Source: JACPFV01 sp038043245 (GTDB taxonomy: Bacteria > Pseudomonadota > Gammaproteobacteria > Nevskiales > Nevskiaceae). Taken from it: 64,000 bases of DNA. Both the position numbers and the translations under genes were made by a program. Position 1 is the first letter of the stretch. Each line of letters begins with the position of its first letter. The stretch is taken from NCBI GenBank assembly GCA_038043245.1, contig JBBTCH010000010.1, positions 65,394-129,393 of the forward strand, read 5' to 3'. The notes under the pieces were generated by a model, which was given only the letters and a program-made list of their open reading frames with translations, did no database searches and was not told the origin of the DNA. Shown piece after piece: positions 43,434-52,059 of the stretch.

Positions 43434-44450
43434 ATGAAGGATTCCGGCATGCTGCTGCAGATCGTCCACCAAGGCATGGTCAAGGCCGGGCTGGACGTGC
43501 AGGCGATCTATCACCGCCTCGGCTACGACGCCGAGAAACTGCCGCTGCATCAATTGCGTACGCAGCACCAGATGCAGGCGTTCTTCTGGCAGACCGTCGA
43601 GTCGGTCACCGGCGATCTCGATGTCGGCCTGCACCTATGCCCGCACCTGCCGGCGTTTCACGGCGAGGTGCTGGAATACCTGATGTTCAGCAGCCCGACG
43701 CTGGGTGAAGGCGCGACGCGCGCGCTCAAATATCTGCGGCTGGTCAGCGATGCCCTGAATGTGCAGATCATCAGTGACGCGCAAGGCGCACGCGCTGTGG
43801 TCGCATCCACCGCCATGCAGGCGCCGCAGCTGCGCCACACCGAAATCTGCGTGATCTATGAACTGATCCAGTTCATGCGCGCCATCAGCGAAAACCGGTA
43901 TCGCGTGCAGCAGATCCGCCTGCATTGCAGCCGCCGCGCACCGCAGAAGGAATACGAAAAAATATTCGGCTGCCCGGTGACGTTCGATGCCCCGGCGTCG
44001 GAGATCTGGTTCGACCCCGCGCTATTGGCCTACCGCTCACCGCGCTACGACGCCGATCTGTTCAAGCTGCACGAGGAACTGGCGGAAAAACGCCTGTCGG
44101 CGATCAAGCGGCAGGACCTGATCGAGCGCATCCGCGCGATCCTCGCCAAGAAACTGGAGGTCGAGACCTGCGAGCTGGAAAGTGTCGCGCGCGAACTCGG
44201 CCTGCCGCCGCGACGCCTGCGCTTCGAACTGTCGCGCGCCGGCACCAGCTTCAGCGAAGTGGTCGAAGGCTTCCGCTATGCGCTGGCGCGCAAGCTGCTG
44301 GGCAAAACCAGTGAACCGATCGAGCACATCGTCTATCTCACCGGCTTTTCTGAACCCAGCACCTTCTATCGTGCGTTCAAGCGCTGGTCAGGGATGACAC
44401 CGGTGCAGTTTCGCGAGCAGAAAAAATTGAAGAGCAACCGGGCTATTTAA
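43434..44450 (+). CDS. AraC-family transcriptional regulator with Arabinose_bd-type N-terminal domain
   Basis: About 338 residues. The N-terminal 180 residues (LLQIVHQGMVKAGLDVQAIYH, LGEGATRALKYLRLVSDALNV) match the PF12625-type ligand domain. The C-terminal AraC DNA-binding domain is SVARELGLPPRRLRFELSRAG (first helix-turn-helix) and VYLTGFSEPSTFYRAFKRWSG followed by MTPVQFRE (second). GAGG upstream supports the ATG at 43434; a GTG six bases before is the alternative. It is divergent from the DUF1302-DUF445 operon across 125 bp, which it probably controls in response to a small hydrophobic inducer. The inducer is not known. Confidence 0.9.
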   Translation: MKDSGMLLQIVHQGMVKAGLDVQAIYHRLGYDAEKLPLHQLRTQHQMQAFFWQTVESVTGDLDVGLHLCPHLPAFHGEVLEYLMFSSPTLGEGATRALKYLRLVSDALNVQIISDAQGARAVVASTAMQAPQLRHTEICVIYELIQFMRAISENRYRVQQIRLHCSRRAPQKEYEKIFGCPVTFDAPASEIWFDPALLAYRSPRYDADLFKLHEELAEKRLSAIKRQDLIERIRAILAKKLEVETCELESVARELGLPPRRLRFELSRAGTSFSEVVEGFRYALARKLLGKTSEPIEHIVYLTGFSEPSTFYRAFKRWSGMTPVQFREQKKLKSNRAI

Positions 44451-44575
44451 GCCAGTCTCCGATCACCTGATTGAACAGGTGCAAACATGGAAATCGCTGA
44501 CGTGCGAAAAGACTTGTGGGGCAAGCTCGGTTATCGGCACATTTTGTATACCGCGCATCTTTCGCTGACCATCGG

Positions 44576-44596
44576 AAAACAGCCCGAAACAGGGCT
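44576..44596 (-). terminator. Weak candidate terminator after the dioxygenase operon
   Basis: On the minus strand AGCCC and GGGCT form a 5-bp stem around TGTTTC and are followed by GTTTTCC. It lies seven nt past the stop of the dioxygenase gene. Stem and T run are short, so this is only a possibility. The remaining bases of the 152-bp gap hold only a CACCTG/CAGGTG hairpin at 44464-44481. Confidence 0.4.
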
Positions 44597-44602
44597 ATGC
44601 GC

Positions 44603-45361
44603 TTAACCGATTTTCAGACTCAACATCCCAATCGAACCCATCACCACGCGGTCATTGAACACGGACAAGGGCTCAGCAGCGTCCTGTTGCGCCAATACGT
44701 ACAGCAGCGGCAGGTAGTGCTCCGGCGTCGGGATCGCCAGCCGGATTTCCGGGTCCAGGCCCTGCCAATCCGCCAGCGCCTCGTGGTCGCGGGTTTCGAC
44801 GGCGCGACGCAGGCGGTCGTTGATCCGCTGCGCCCAGTCAAAACCAGCGTCCGTGTGAAATTGCATCAGCCGCAGGTTGTGCACAAGGTTGCCGCTGCCG
44901 AGAATCAGCACACCTTCGTCGCGCAACGGTCTTAGTTTCTGCGCCAGTGCGGTATGCCAGCGCCCGGGCTGGCTCGTGTCGAGGCTGAACTGCACCACCG
45001 GAATGTCCGCTGCGGGGCGCATCGGCCGCAGCACGCTCCAGACGCCGTGATCGAACCCGCGCTGCGCGTCTAACTTCGCACCGGTCAACTCCGCAACTCG
45101 CTGCGCCAGTGCTGGCGCACCCGGCGCGGGGTATTGCACGTCGAACAGCGCCTGTGGAAACCCGTGGAAATCGTGAATCGTTTCGGGTGCCGGATGCGCG
45201 GCGGCGAAAGCGCCACGGGTTTCCCAATGCGCCGAGATGCACAGGATCGCTCGCGGTTTCGGCATTGCCGCCATCACGGCTCGCCAGCCACGCGAGAATT
45301 CGTTGTCCTCGATGGCGTTCATCGGCGAGCCGTGGCCGATGAACAGCGCCGGCATTCTCAT
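44603..45361 (-). CDS. Class III extradiol ring-cleavage (DODA/YgiD-like) dioxygenase
   Basis: 252 residues. RMPALFIGHGSPMNAIEDNEFSRGW has the first His of the LigB-like metal site; ILCISAHWETRGAFAA, HDFHGFPQALFDVQYPAPGA and ILGSGNLVHNLRL hold others. These are typical of DODA-type proteins, which may open catechol-like rings with Fe or Zn. The ATG at 45361 overlaps the stop of the upstream hydrolase (ATGA), so it belongs to the same operon. Substrate unknown. Confidence 0.88.
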   Translation of the reverse strand: MRMPALFIGHGSPMNAIEDNEFSRGWRAVMAAMPKPRAILCISAHWETRGAFAAAHPAPETIHDFHGFPQALFDVQYPAPGAPALAQRVAELTGAKLDAQRGFDHGVWSVLRPMRPAADIPVVQFSLDTSQPGRWHTALAQKLRPLRDEGVLILGSGNLVHNLRLMQFHTDAGFDWAQRINDRLRRAVETRDHEALADWQGLDPEIRLAIPTPEHYLPLLYVLAQQDAAEPLSVFNDRVVMGSIGMLSLKIG

Positions 45362-46146
45362 CCGTTCTTCGTCAGCCACTCGCCGATGACACGATTGAAT
45401 TCATCCGGCTTCTGCACCATCACCCAATGGCCGGTGTCCATCTCAACCACCGCGTTACCGGGCCTGGCGCGCAGCCAATCCAGCCAGGACTGCGCATGAA
45501 ACATCACCGGCTTGCGTCGCGCGTACATGAACATGAACGGGAACGGCGGCTCCAGCGCGACAACCTCATTGCCGGGCTTGCGGCGGCCGAACCAGACCAG
45601 CCAGTAGGGATAGGCCATGTTGGCGTGGATGCGGTCGGTGTCGAGCCGGTAGCCCAGCGCGCGCGCCATGAAGCGGTTGATGGCGGCACCGATGCGTCCA
45701 CCGATCTTCCAGGCCAGCGCCAGGGTCAGCTGATAACCGAGGATCATCAGCCCGCTCAGGACCGTGACCGACTTTTCCAGCGACTTCGGATCGCCGACAT
45801 CCACGCAGACCATCTTCTTGATCAGCTGCGGATGCCGCATCGCAAACTGGCCACCGAAGAAACAGCCCCAGTCGTGCACCAGCAACAGCACCGGCTTGCC
45901 GCCATGCACCTGCACGCAGATCTGGCGGAATATTTCGGTCAACTCGGCAATCGTGTAGGCGCGCGAGCCGCCGGGCTCGTAACCCGGCAACTCGAAACAT
46001 ACGCAGCGATAGCGCGTTTTGAAATGCGCGACGGTGGAATCCCACACCCGATGCGTATCCGGCCAGCCGTGAATCATCACCAGAGTGTCCGCGCCATCCC
46101 CCTCGATGTGGACATCCACACCAGCGATTTTCGTGATGGTGCTCAT
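45358..46146 (-). CDS. Alpha/beta hydrolase of the epoxide hydrolase/haloalkane dehalogenase group
   Basis: 262 residues. MIHGWPDTHRVWDSTV is the oxyanion loop (HGWP), VLLVHDWGCFFGGQFAMRHP holds an Asp nucleophile (HDWG), which separates it from Ser esterases, and MDTGHWVMVQKPDEFN the catalytic His. The start ATG overlaps the stop of the flavoenzyme gene. The middle gene of a three-gene operon, with a dienoyl-CoA-reductase-like and a dioxygenase-like enzyme; a degradation route is plausible. Confidence 0.88.
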   Translation of the reverse strand: MSTITKIAGVDVHIEGDGADTLVMIHGWPDTHRVWDSTVAHFKTRYRCVCFELPGYEPGGSRAYTIAELTEIFRQICVQVHGGKPVLLLVHDWGCFFGGQFAMRHPQLIKKMVCVDVGDPKSLEKSVTVLSGLMILGYQLTLALAWKIGGRIGAAINRFMARALGYRLDTDRIHANMAYPYWLVWFGRRKPGNEVVALEPPFPFMFMYARRKPVMFHAQSWLDWLRARPGNAVVEMDTGHWVMVQKPDEFNRVIGEWLTKNG

Positions 46147-48179
46147 AGCATCGCCGCCAAGCGGCTAGCCTGATTGATGGCGCGTTTCGCATCCAGCTCA
46201 GCAGCGACATCGGCGCCGCCAATCAGGTGCGTCTTCACGCCGGCGGCGTTTAGCGGCGCCTGCAGTTCGCGCAAAGGCTCCTGACCGGTGCACAACACGA
46301 TGGTGTCGACTTCGAGCAGTGTCGGCTTCTCGCGTTTCTCGCCGAAGCTGATGTGCAATCCGCGCTCATCAATGGCGTGGTAGTTGACGCCGCCAAGCAT
46401 CTCGACGTTCTTCATCTTCAAGGCGCTGCGATGGATCCAGCCGGTGGTTTTGCCCAGGCCCTTGCCGAGTGCGCTGGCCTTGCGCTGTAACAGCGTGATC
46501 TGCCGCGCCGGTGGTGCGATTTGCGGCTTGGTCACGCCGCCGCGGGTTTTCGCCGGATCGGTCACGCCCCATTCCTTCATCCACAAACCGAGATCCAGCG
46601 TCGGCGAATGGCCTTCGTACAGCAGGTATTCCGAGACGTCGAAGCCGATGCCGCCGGCGCCGACCACCGCAACCCGCTTGCCCACCGATTTCTTGTGCAA
46701 CAACACGTCCACGTACGACATTACTTTGGGATTGCCGTCCTGGCCCTGAATCTTCGGGCTGCGCGGCGTCACACCGGTGGCGATCAACACCTCGTCGAAC
46801 TTTTGCTTGACCAGATCATCGGCGCTGACGCGCTGGTTCAGGTGCAACTTCACGCCCGTGAGCTGGATCTTGCGGCGGAAATAACGCAGGGTTTCTTCGA
46901 ACTCCTCCTTGCCGGGGATGCGCTTGGCCATGTTGAACTGGCCGCCGATGTCGCCCGCGCCATCGAACAGATGCACCTCGTGGCCACGCTCGGCCAGCAC
47001 AGTTGACGCCGCCAGCCCCGCAGGGCCGGCGCCGACCACGGCGAAGCGTTTTTTCTGTTTCGTCGGCTCGTAGTTCAGCTCGGTTTCGTGACAGGCGCGC
47101 GGATTCACCAGACAGCTCGCGGTCTTCATCTTGAACGTGTGGTCGAGGCAGGCCTGGTTGCAGGCGATGCAGGTGTTGATCTCGTCGGCACGGCCTTCGG
47201 CAGCCTTCTTCACGAACTCGGCGTCGGCGAGAAACGGCCGCGCCATCGACACCATGTCGGCATCGCCATCCGCGAGGATCTTGTCAGCGACGTCCGGCGC
47301 ATTGATGCGGTTCGTCGTGCACAGCGGAATCTTCACCTCAGACTTGAGCTTCTTCGTCACCCAGGCAAACGCGCCGCGCGGCACGCTGGTGGCAATGGTC
47401 GGTACCCGCGCCTCGTGCCAGCCGATGCCGGTGTTGATGATCGTCGCGCCGGCCTTCTCGATGGCTTTCGCCAGCATCACCACTTCGTCCCAGGTCTGGC
47501 CGTCGGGAATCAGATCGAGCATGGACAGGCGATAGATGATGATGAAGTCCTTGCCCACCGCCTCGCGCGTGCGTCGCACGATCTCCACTGGCAGGCGCAT
47601 GCGGTTCTCGAACGACCCGCCCCATTCATCCTTGCGCTTGTTGACGTGGGTGACGAGGAACTGGTTGATGAAATAGCCCTCGCTGCCCATCACCTCAACG
47701 CCGTCGTAGCCACCTTCGCGCGCAAGCTTGGCGCAGCGCACGTAGGCACTGATCTGTTTCTCGACGCCACTGGATGAAATCTCGCGCGGCCGGAACGGCG
47801 AGATCGGCGACTTCACCGCCGAGGCCGAAATCGCCAGCGGGTGATAACCGTAGCGGCCGGCGTGGAGGATTTGCAGCGCGATCTTGGCCTTGCCCTCGCC
47901 ATGCACCGCGTCAGTGATGACGCGGTGCGCGCGCGCGGACGAACTCGTCGCAAGCGTACCGGCGAACGGCGACACCCAGCCGGCGACGTTGGGCGCGAAG
48001 CCGCCGGTGACGATCAGGCCGACGCCGCCGCGCGAGCGCTCGCCGAAGTAGCGCGCCAACCGCGGGAAATGTTTCTTACGGTCCTCCAGTCCCGTGTGCA
48101 TCGAACCCATCAGCACGCGGTTTTCGAGTTGGGTGAAGCCGAGGTCAAGGGGCTTGAGCAGATGGGGGTAGCTGGACAT
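46143..48179 (-). CDS. NADH:flavin oxidoreductase, 2,4-dienoyl-CoA reductase-like
   Basis: 678 residues in FadH order. The N-terminal FMN barrel has GFTQLENRVLMGSMHTGLED, IALQILHAGRYGYHP and YDGVEVMGSEGYFINQFL. Next is a 4Fe-4S cluster, CIACNQACLD with a fourth Cys in ASCLVNPRA. The C-terminal FAD/NAD half has FAVVGAGPAGLAAST and VAVVGAGGIGFDVSEYLL. Members reduce dienoyl-CoA or other enone substrates with NAD(P)H. First gene of its operon with an ATG start at 48179. Confidence 0.92.
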   Translation of the reverse strand: MSSYPHLLKPLDLGFTQLENRVLMGSMHTGLEDRKKHFPRLARYFGERSRGGVGLIVTGGFAPNVAGWVSPFAGTLATSSSARAHRVITDAVHGEGKAKIALQILHAGRYGYHPLAISASAVKSPISPFRPREISSSGVEKQISAYVRCAKLAREGGYDGVEVMGSEGYFINQFLVTHVNKRKDEWGGSFENRMRLPVEIVRRTREAVGKDFIIIYRLSMLDLIPDGQTWDEVVMLAKAIEKAGATIINTGIGWHEARVPTIATSVPRGAFAWVTKKLKSEVKIPLCTTNRINAPDVADKILADGDADMVSMARPFLADAEFVKKAAEGRADEINTCIACNQACLDHTFKMKTASCLVNPRACHETELNYEPTKQKKRFAVVGAGPAGLAASTVLAERGHEVHLFDGAGDIGGQFNMAKRIPGKEEFEETLRYFRRKIQLTGVKLHLNQRVSADDLVKQKFDEVLIATGVTPRSPKIQGQDGNPKVMSYVDVLLHKKSVGKRVAVVGAGGIGFDVSEYLLYEGHSPTLDLGLWMKEWGVTDPAKTRGGVTKPQIAPPARQITLLQRKASALGKGLGKTTGWIHRSALKMKNVEMLGGVNYHAIDERGLHISFGEKREKPTLLEVDTIVLCTGQEPLRELQAPLNAAGVKTHLIGGADVAAELDAKRAINQASRLAAML

Positions 48180-48319
48180 GGAAGTCTGGCGTCGGTGAGA
48201 AGTCGAGCGCGGATATTAACGAGGCTGCGGCGGCTGTGCGGACATTTGCCGCTGTCGCAACGGCGAGCACGGTAATAGGCACTACCGCTATATTCAGCGC
48301 AGTCAATCAGGAGCAAGAA

Positions 48320-49162
48320 ATGTCTTTGGTCCCCGCCCAGTCCAATCGCTTCAAGCACGGCGAACACTGGCTCGCCTACGAGATCTACGGTGAATCCGGC
48401 ACGCCGTTCCTGCTGTTACACGGCATCCTGCTCGACTCTCACGTCAACCGCGAACTGGCGCAGAGATTCGCCAGCGAAGGATTCAAGGTGATCCTGCTCG
48501 ACCTACTCGGACATGGAAACAGCGACAAGCCCACCGACCCGACCGAATACCGCAACGAATTCTTCGCCGAGCAGGTGGTCGCCTGCTTGGATCACCTCGG
48601 CATCCGTCAGGCCATCGTCGGTGGCGTATCGCTGGGTGCCATCGTCACCCTGCAGGCAGCCGCGATTGCGCCGCAACGCATCAAGGCGATGTTCCTGGAG
48701 ATGCCGGTGATGGAATGGTCGACGCCATTTGCGGCCGTGCTGCTGACGCCAGTGCTGACGGTGGTGCGCTGGGCCAAACTGGTTTACCGACCCTTCACGC
48801 ACTTTCTGAAGAAACTGCCGCGCCCGAACAAAGGCTGGGCGGTGAGCGTGCTCAACGCCGCGTCCGCCGACCCCGATGTCACCAGCGCGATCCTGCACGG
48901 CATCCTAGTCGGACCGGTGGTGCCTACCGCCAAACAACGCCGCGCCATGACGATGCCGACGCTGGTCATCGGCCATCGCGGCGACAAGCTGCACGCGCAC
49001 GAAGACGCGCACGTGCTGGCCGGCCAATTGCCGAACGCGCAGCTGCTCAATGCGACTTCCATTCTGGAGCTGCGCAGCAAACCCGAACGCCTGATGCCGG
49101 AGATCCTCGAGTTCCTGCGTTCAGTTTCCGCTGAAACAAACCTGAAATCAGCCGCTGGCTAA
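48320..49162 (+). CDS. Alpha/beta hydrolase
   Basis: 280 residues. YGESGTPFLLLHGILLDSHV, VILLDLLGHGNSDKP and AIVGGVSLGAIVTLQAA (nucleophile GVSLG, Ser) are the family elements. An ATG at 48320 with AGGAGC upstream is used; the frame opens earlier with a GTG lacking a binding site. Substrate unknown. A 140-bp divergent spacer separates it from the flavoenzyme operon. It is not overlapped by the HNH gene that follows after 41 bp. Confidence 0.85.
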   Translation: MSLVPAQSNRFKHGEHWLAYEIYGESGTPFLLLHGILLDSHVNRELAQRFASEGFKVILLDLLGHGNSDKPTDPTEYRNEFFAEQVVACLDHLGIRQAIVGGVSLGAIVTLQAAAIAPQRIKAMFLEMPVMEWSTPFAAVLLTPVLTVVRWAKLVYRPFTHFLKKLPRPNKGWAVSVLNAASADPDVTSAILHGILVGPVVPTAKQRRAMTMPTLVIGHRGDKLHAHEDAHVLAGQLPNAQLLNATSILELRSKPERLMPEILEFLRSVSAETNLKSAAG

Positions 49163-49203
49163 AACTTGCTCTTTACCTCGCACCTTCTGCAAGATGGTAC
49201 GCA

Positions 49204-49776
49204 ATGAGTACCGTCACCATCCCGCACATCCTTAAACTCGACTCGGGCGGTCTGCCGGTGTCGTGGATCACGTGGCAAACCGCCGCCACGCTGTATGCGC
49301 GCGAGCGTGTGGTGTGGGAAGCGGGCGAAGAACGCTTCGTGCTGCACGGTGGCACCTGCGCGCGCACCGGCACTCAGTCCACGCTCAAGATCGGTTCGAT
49401 CGTCGCGGTCGCCGACCGCTCCAAACGCTTTACGCGCGGCGTGCCGCTGCTGACCAACCGCACCCTGTTCCAGCGCGACAAGAATCTGTGTCTGTACTGC
49501 GGCGACCTGTTCCCGGCCTCGCAGTTGACGCGCGACCACGTCATCCCCGCCTCGCGCGGTGGCGACAGCGTGTGGGAAAACTGCGTCACCGCCTGCAAGC
49601 GCTGCAACCAGGTCAAGGACGACCGCACGCCGGAAGAAGCCAACATGAAGCTGCTGGCGATTCCGTACACGCCGAATCTGGCCGAGTATCTGATCCTGCA
49701 GAACCGCAGAATCCTCGCAGATCAAATGTCGTTCCTGCTGGCGTTCGCGCGCAAGCACAAAACGGTCAGACGCTAG
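49204..49776 (+). CDS. HNH endonuclease
   Basis: 190 residues. The C-terminal half has LFQRDKNLCLYCGDLFPASQLTRDHVIPASRGG with the first CxxC and the DH catalytic pair, then WENCVTACKRCNQVKDDRTPEE with the second CxxC and Asn: the full HNH/zinc core. The N-terminal part WITWQTAATLYARERVVWEAGEE is common in the chromosomal HNH family of gamma- and betaproteobacteria. No methylase or phage gene is near, so it is not an obvious restriction or phage enzyme. Confidence 0.9.
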   Translation: MSTVTIPHILKLDSGGLPVSWITWQTAATLYARERVVWEAGEERFVLHGGTCARTGTQSTLKIGSIVAVADRSKRFTRGVPLLTNRTLFQRDKNLCLYCGDLFPASQLTRDHVIPASRGGDSVWENCVTACKRCNQVKDDRTPEEANMKLLAIPYTPNLAEYLILQNRRILADQMSFLLAFARKHKTVRR

Positions 49777-49827
49777 TTCAGTTCGCCATCGCGCCATCAG
49801 AGCGCGGGGCTCCATGAGGAGAAAGGC

Positions 49828-52059
49828 ATGAATACCCGCACGCTGCTGGCCGGCATCACCACGCTGTCTCTCGTCGCTTGCGGTCACTCCGTCCCGGTGA
49901 CTCAGAATCTCGCTGTCGGTGTCCGTGCCGACGTGGAATGCAACACCACGTCCGCTGATCACTCGGCACAGTCGCTGCCCTACCACGTCGAGCCGCATCC
50001 CGGCCCTACCGCGCTGTATCTGCCGCCACCGCGAGCACCACAGTTGGAGAACACGGGTGTGTGGACGGCGCCGCCGATTCTCATCTCCGGTGCCAGCGCC
50101 TATCGCTGCGGCGAGTTTCTGTATCAGGACTGGCTGTTCGACGATCACGGGGCACTCGGCCCGCTCGACCCTAACGATCCGCAAGCGGCCAGCGCTTACC
50201 TGTTCTCGCCCAAAACCGGCACGCTGACCTACCCGACCGATGCGGTCTACGCCAACAACGCGGCGGACCTGGTCGAGTTTCGCGTCAAACCGCAGTCCGA
50301 CGCCACCTTGTTCCGCATCACCCTCAACACGCTGCAGGACCCGGAGCGCGTCGCCTTCACGCTGGCGTTGGGCACGTCCGCCGAAGCGCTCGACTGGCCG
50401 CATGACGCCGGTGTGAGTTCGCCCGCCGAATGGTTCCTCACCGTGCACGGCATGACGGCCGAACTGGTCAGCGCCGCCGACGGCAACGTGCAGAATCCGG
50501 CGCCGACCTTGACGGTTGACCTGGAACGTCGCCAATTCGAAATTCGCGTCGCGCACCAAGCTTGGAACCCCGGCACCGGTCGCGTGCGCATGGCCGCCGG
50601 TGTCGGCCTGTGGGACGCCGCGGCGAACGCGTATTTAAAGCCCAGCCTGACCGCGAGTGCCACTGCGCCGGGTGGCGCGCTGCCGATCAGCGCCGCCCTG
50701 TTCAACCTAGCATTCCGCGCCAGCGAACCGATACCGGAATTCGGACCGTACAGCGGCCGCACCATTGCCGATGCCGCCGTACTGTCTCGGGTGCAGGGCC
50801 GCTGGTGGCGCGAATACGCGCAGGCCCAAGCGCTGGCGCTGGGCGATGTCAGTGCCTTTTTCACCGAGGTGGATTTTGATGCGCTGGCCCGTGGCGCCGG
50901 CGACGAATCCGCTGTACCGAAAACCGGTTTCATGAATCGCATCTTCGCCAGCCGCTATGTCTTCGGTCAGGGCGTGGATTACCTCAAGGAATGCGGCGGC
51001 ATCTCTGCCGCGCGTCCCTGCGACGGCGCCATGGTCGGCCAGTTGCAGCCCTACACGCTTTACGTGCCGGAGAAACCGGCACCGGCCGGTGGCTACGGAC
51101 TGACACTGTTGCTGCACGCGCTATCAGCGAATCTCAACCAGTATCTCGGTTCGCGTCATGCGCAATCGCTGGGCGAGCGCGGCACCGGCTCGCTGGTGGT
51201 GACACCCGCGGGCCGTGGGCCCGACGGGTTTTATTTTGATGTAGCCGAAGCCGACATGTTCGAAGTCTGGGCCGACGTCGCCCGCCACTATCCGCTGGAC
51301 CCGGACTGGACGGTGATGAGCGGTTACTCGATGGGCGGCATCGGCACTTTCCGTCTCGCCCCGCGCTACCCCGACCTGTTCGCGCGCATCATGCCGATCG
51401 TCGCCGCGGCCGGCGACGCCGAAGAAAAACTGGCCTCGCTGCGCAACGTGCCGGTGATGATGAGCAACAGCACCTTCGACGAATTGCAGCCGGTGGTCTC
51501 CACCGAGGGCACGGTCACAGCGCTGAACGATCTGGGCTATCGCTACGATGTGATGCGCTTCGAGACCTGGGACCATCTCTCGCCTGCGACCAATGATTTC
51601 TACCCGTTCGGCGTGGAATTTCTCGGCGAGGCGCGGGTGGAGCGGAATCCTGCGCGCATCACTTACGTGCTGGCGCCGGCCGAGGACGAACCGCGCGTGG
51701 ATGTCATCGCCGACAAAGCCTATTGGCTTTCGGACCTGCGTCTGCGCGATGCGGCAGCGGGAACCGGATCGATTGACGCGCGCTCCGAAGGCCTGGGATT
51801 GGCGGAGCCGGTCGTGCTGGCGCCGCTGCAGACCAATGGCCTGCTCACTGGTGGTTATCTCGAACCTGCACCGTTCACGCGCCGCCAACTGACCTGGATG
51901 CCTGCGACGCCGGCGCTGGCGCGCAACCGGCTGGTCATCCAGGCCCGTAACATCGCGACGGTAACGGTGCATCCGCAACGCGTGGGTCTCGACTGTAACG
52001 CCGAGATCGAACTGGACAGCGACGGACCGATGGGCCTGCGACTGGCTGGCTGCAACTGA
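49828..52059 (+). CDS. Lipoprotein with C-terminal esterase-like alpha/beta hydrolase domain
   Basis: 743 residues. The signal peptide ends in the lipobox LVAC at Cys18, so it is a lipid-anchored envelope protein. Residues 50-300 look beta-rich. The C-terminal part has GYGLTLLLHALSANLNQYLG and VMSGYSMGGIGTFRLAPRYPD (G-x-S-x-G, Ser near 500), with a candidate His in ETWDHLSPA, as in PHB-depolymerase- or feruloyl-esterase-like folds. Its stop TGA overlaps the next gene in a CTGA arrangement. Substrate unknown. Confidence 0.78.
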   Translation: MNTRTLLAGITTLSLVACGHSVPVTQNLAVGVRADVECNTTSADHSAQSLPYHVEPHPGPTALYLPPPRAPQLENTGVWTAPPILISGASAYRCGEFLYQDWLFDDHGALGPLDPNDPQAASAYLFSPKTGTLTYPTDAVYANNAADLVEFRVKPQSDATLFRITLNTLQDPERVAFTLALGTSAEALDWPHDAGVSSPAEWFLTVHGMTAELVSAADGNVQNPAPTLTVDLERRQFEIRVAHQAWNPGTGRVRMAAGVGLWDAAANAYLKPSLTASATAPGGALPISAALFNLAFRASEPIPEFGPYSGRTIADAAVLSRVQGRWWREYAQAQALALGDVSAFFTEVDFDALARGAGDESAVPKTGFMNRIFASRYVFGQGVDYLKECGGISAARPCDGAMVGQLQPYTLYVPEKPAPAGGYGLTLLLHALSANLNQYLGSRHAQSLGERGTGSLVVTPAGRGPDGFYFDVAEADMFEVWADVARHYPLDPDWTVMSGYSMGGIGTFRLAPRYPDLFARIMPIVAAAGDAEEKLASLRNVPVMMSNSTFDELQPVVSTEGTVTALNDLGYRYDVMRFETWDHLSPATNDFYPFGVEFLGEARVERNPARITYVLAPAEDEPRVDVIADKAYWLSDLRLRDAAAGTGSIDARSEGLGLAEPVVLAPLQTNGLLTGGYLEPAPFTRRQLTWMPATPALARNRLVIQARNIATVTVHPQRVGLDCNAEIELDSDGPMGLRLAGCN

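Noticed and set aside
44487..44606. 39-codon plus-strand ORF with AGGTG upstream
   Set aside because: Too short, no recognisable feature, and it overlaps the 3' end of the dioxygenase gene; kept only as a note.
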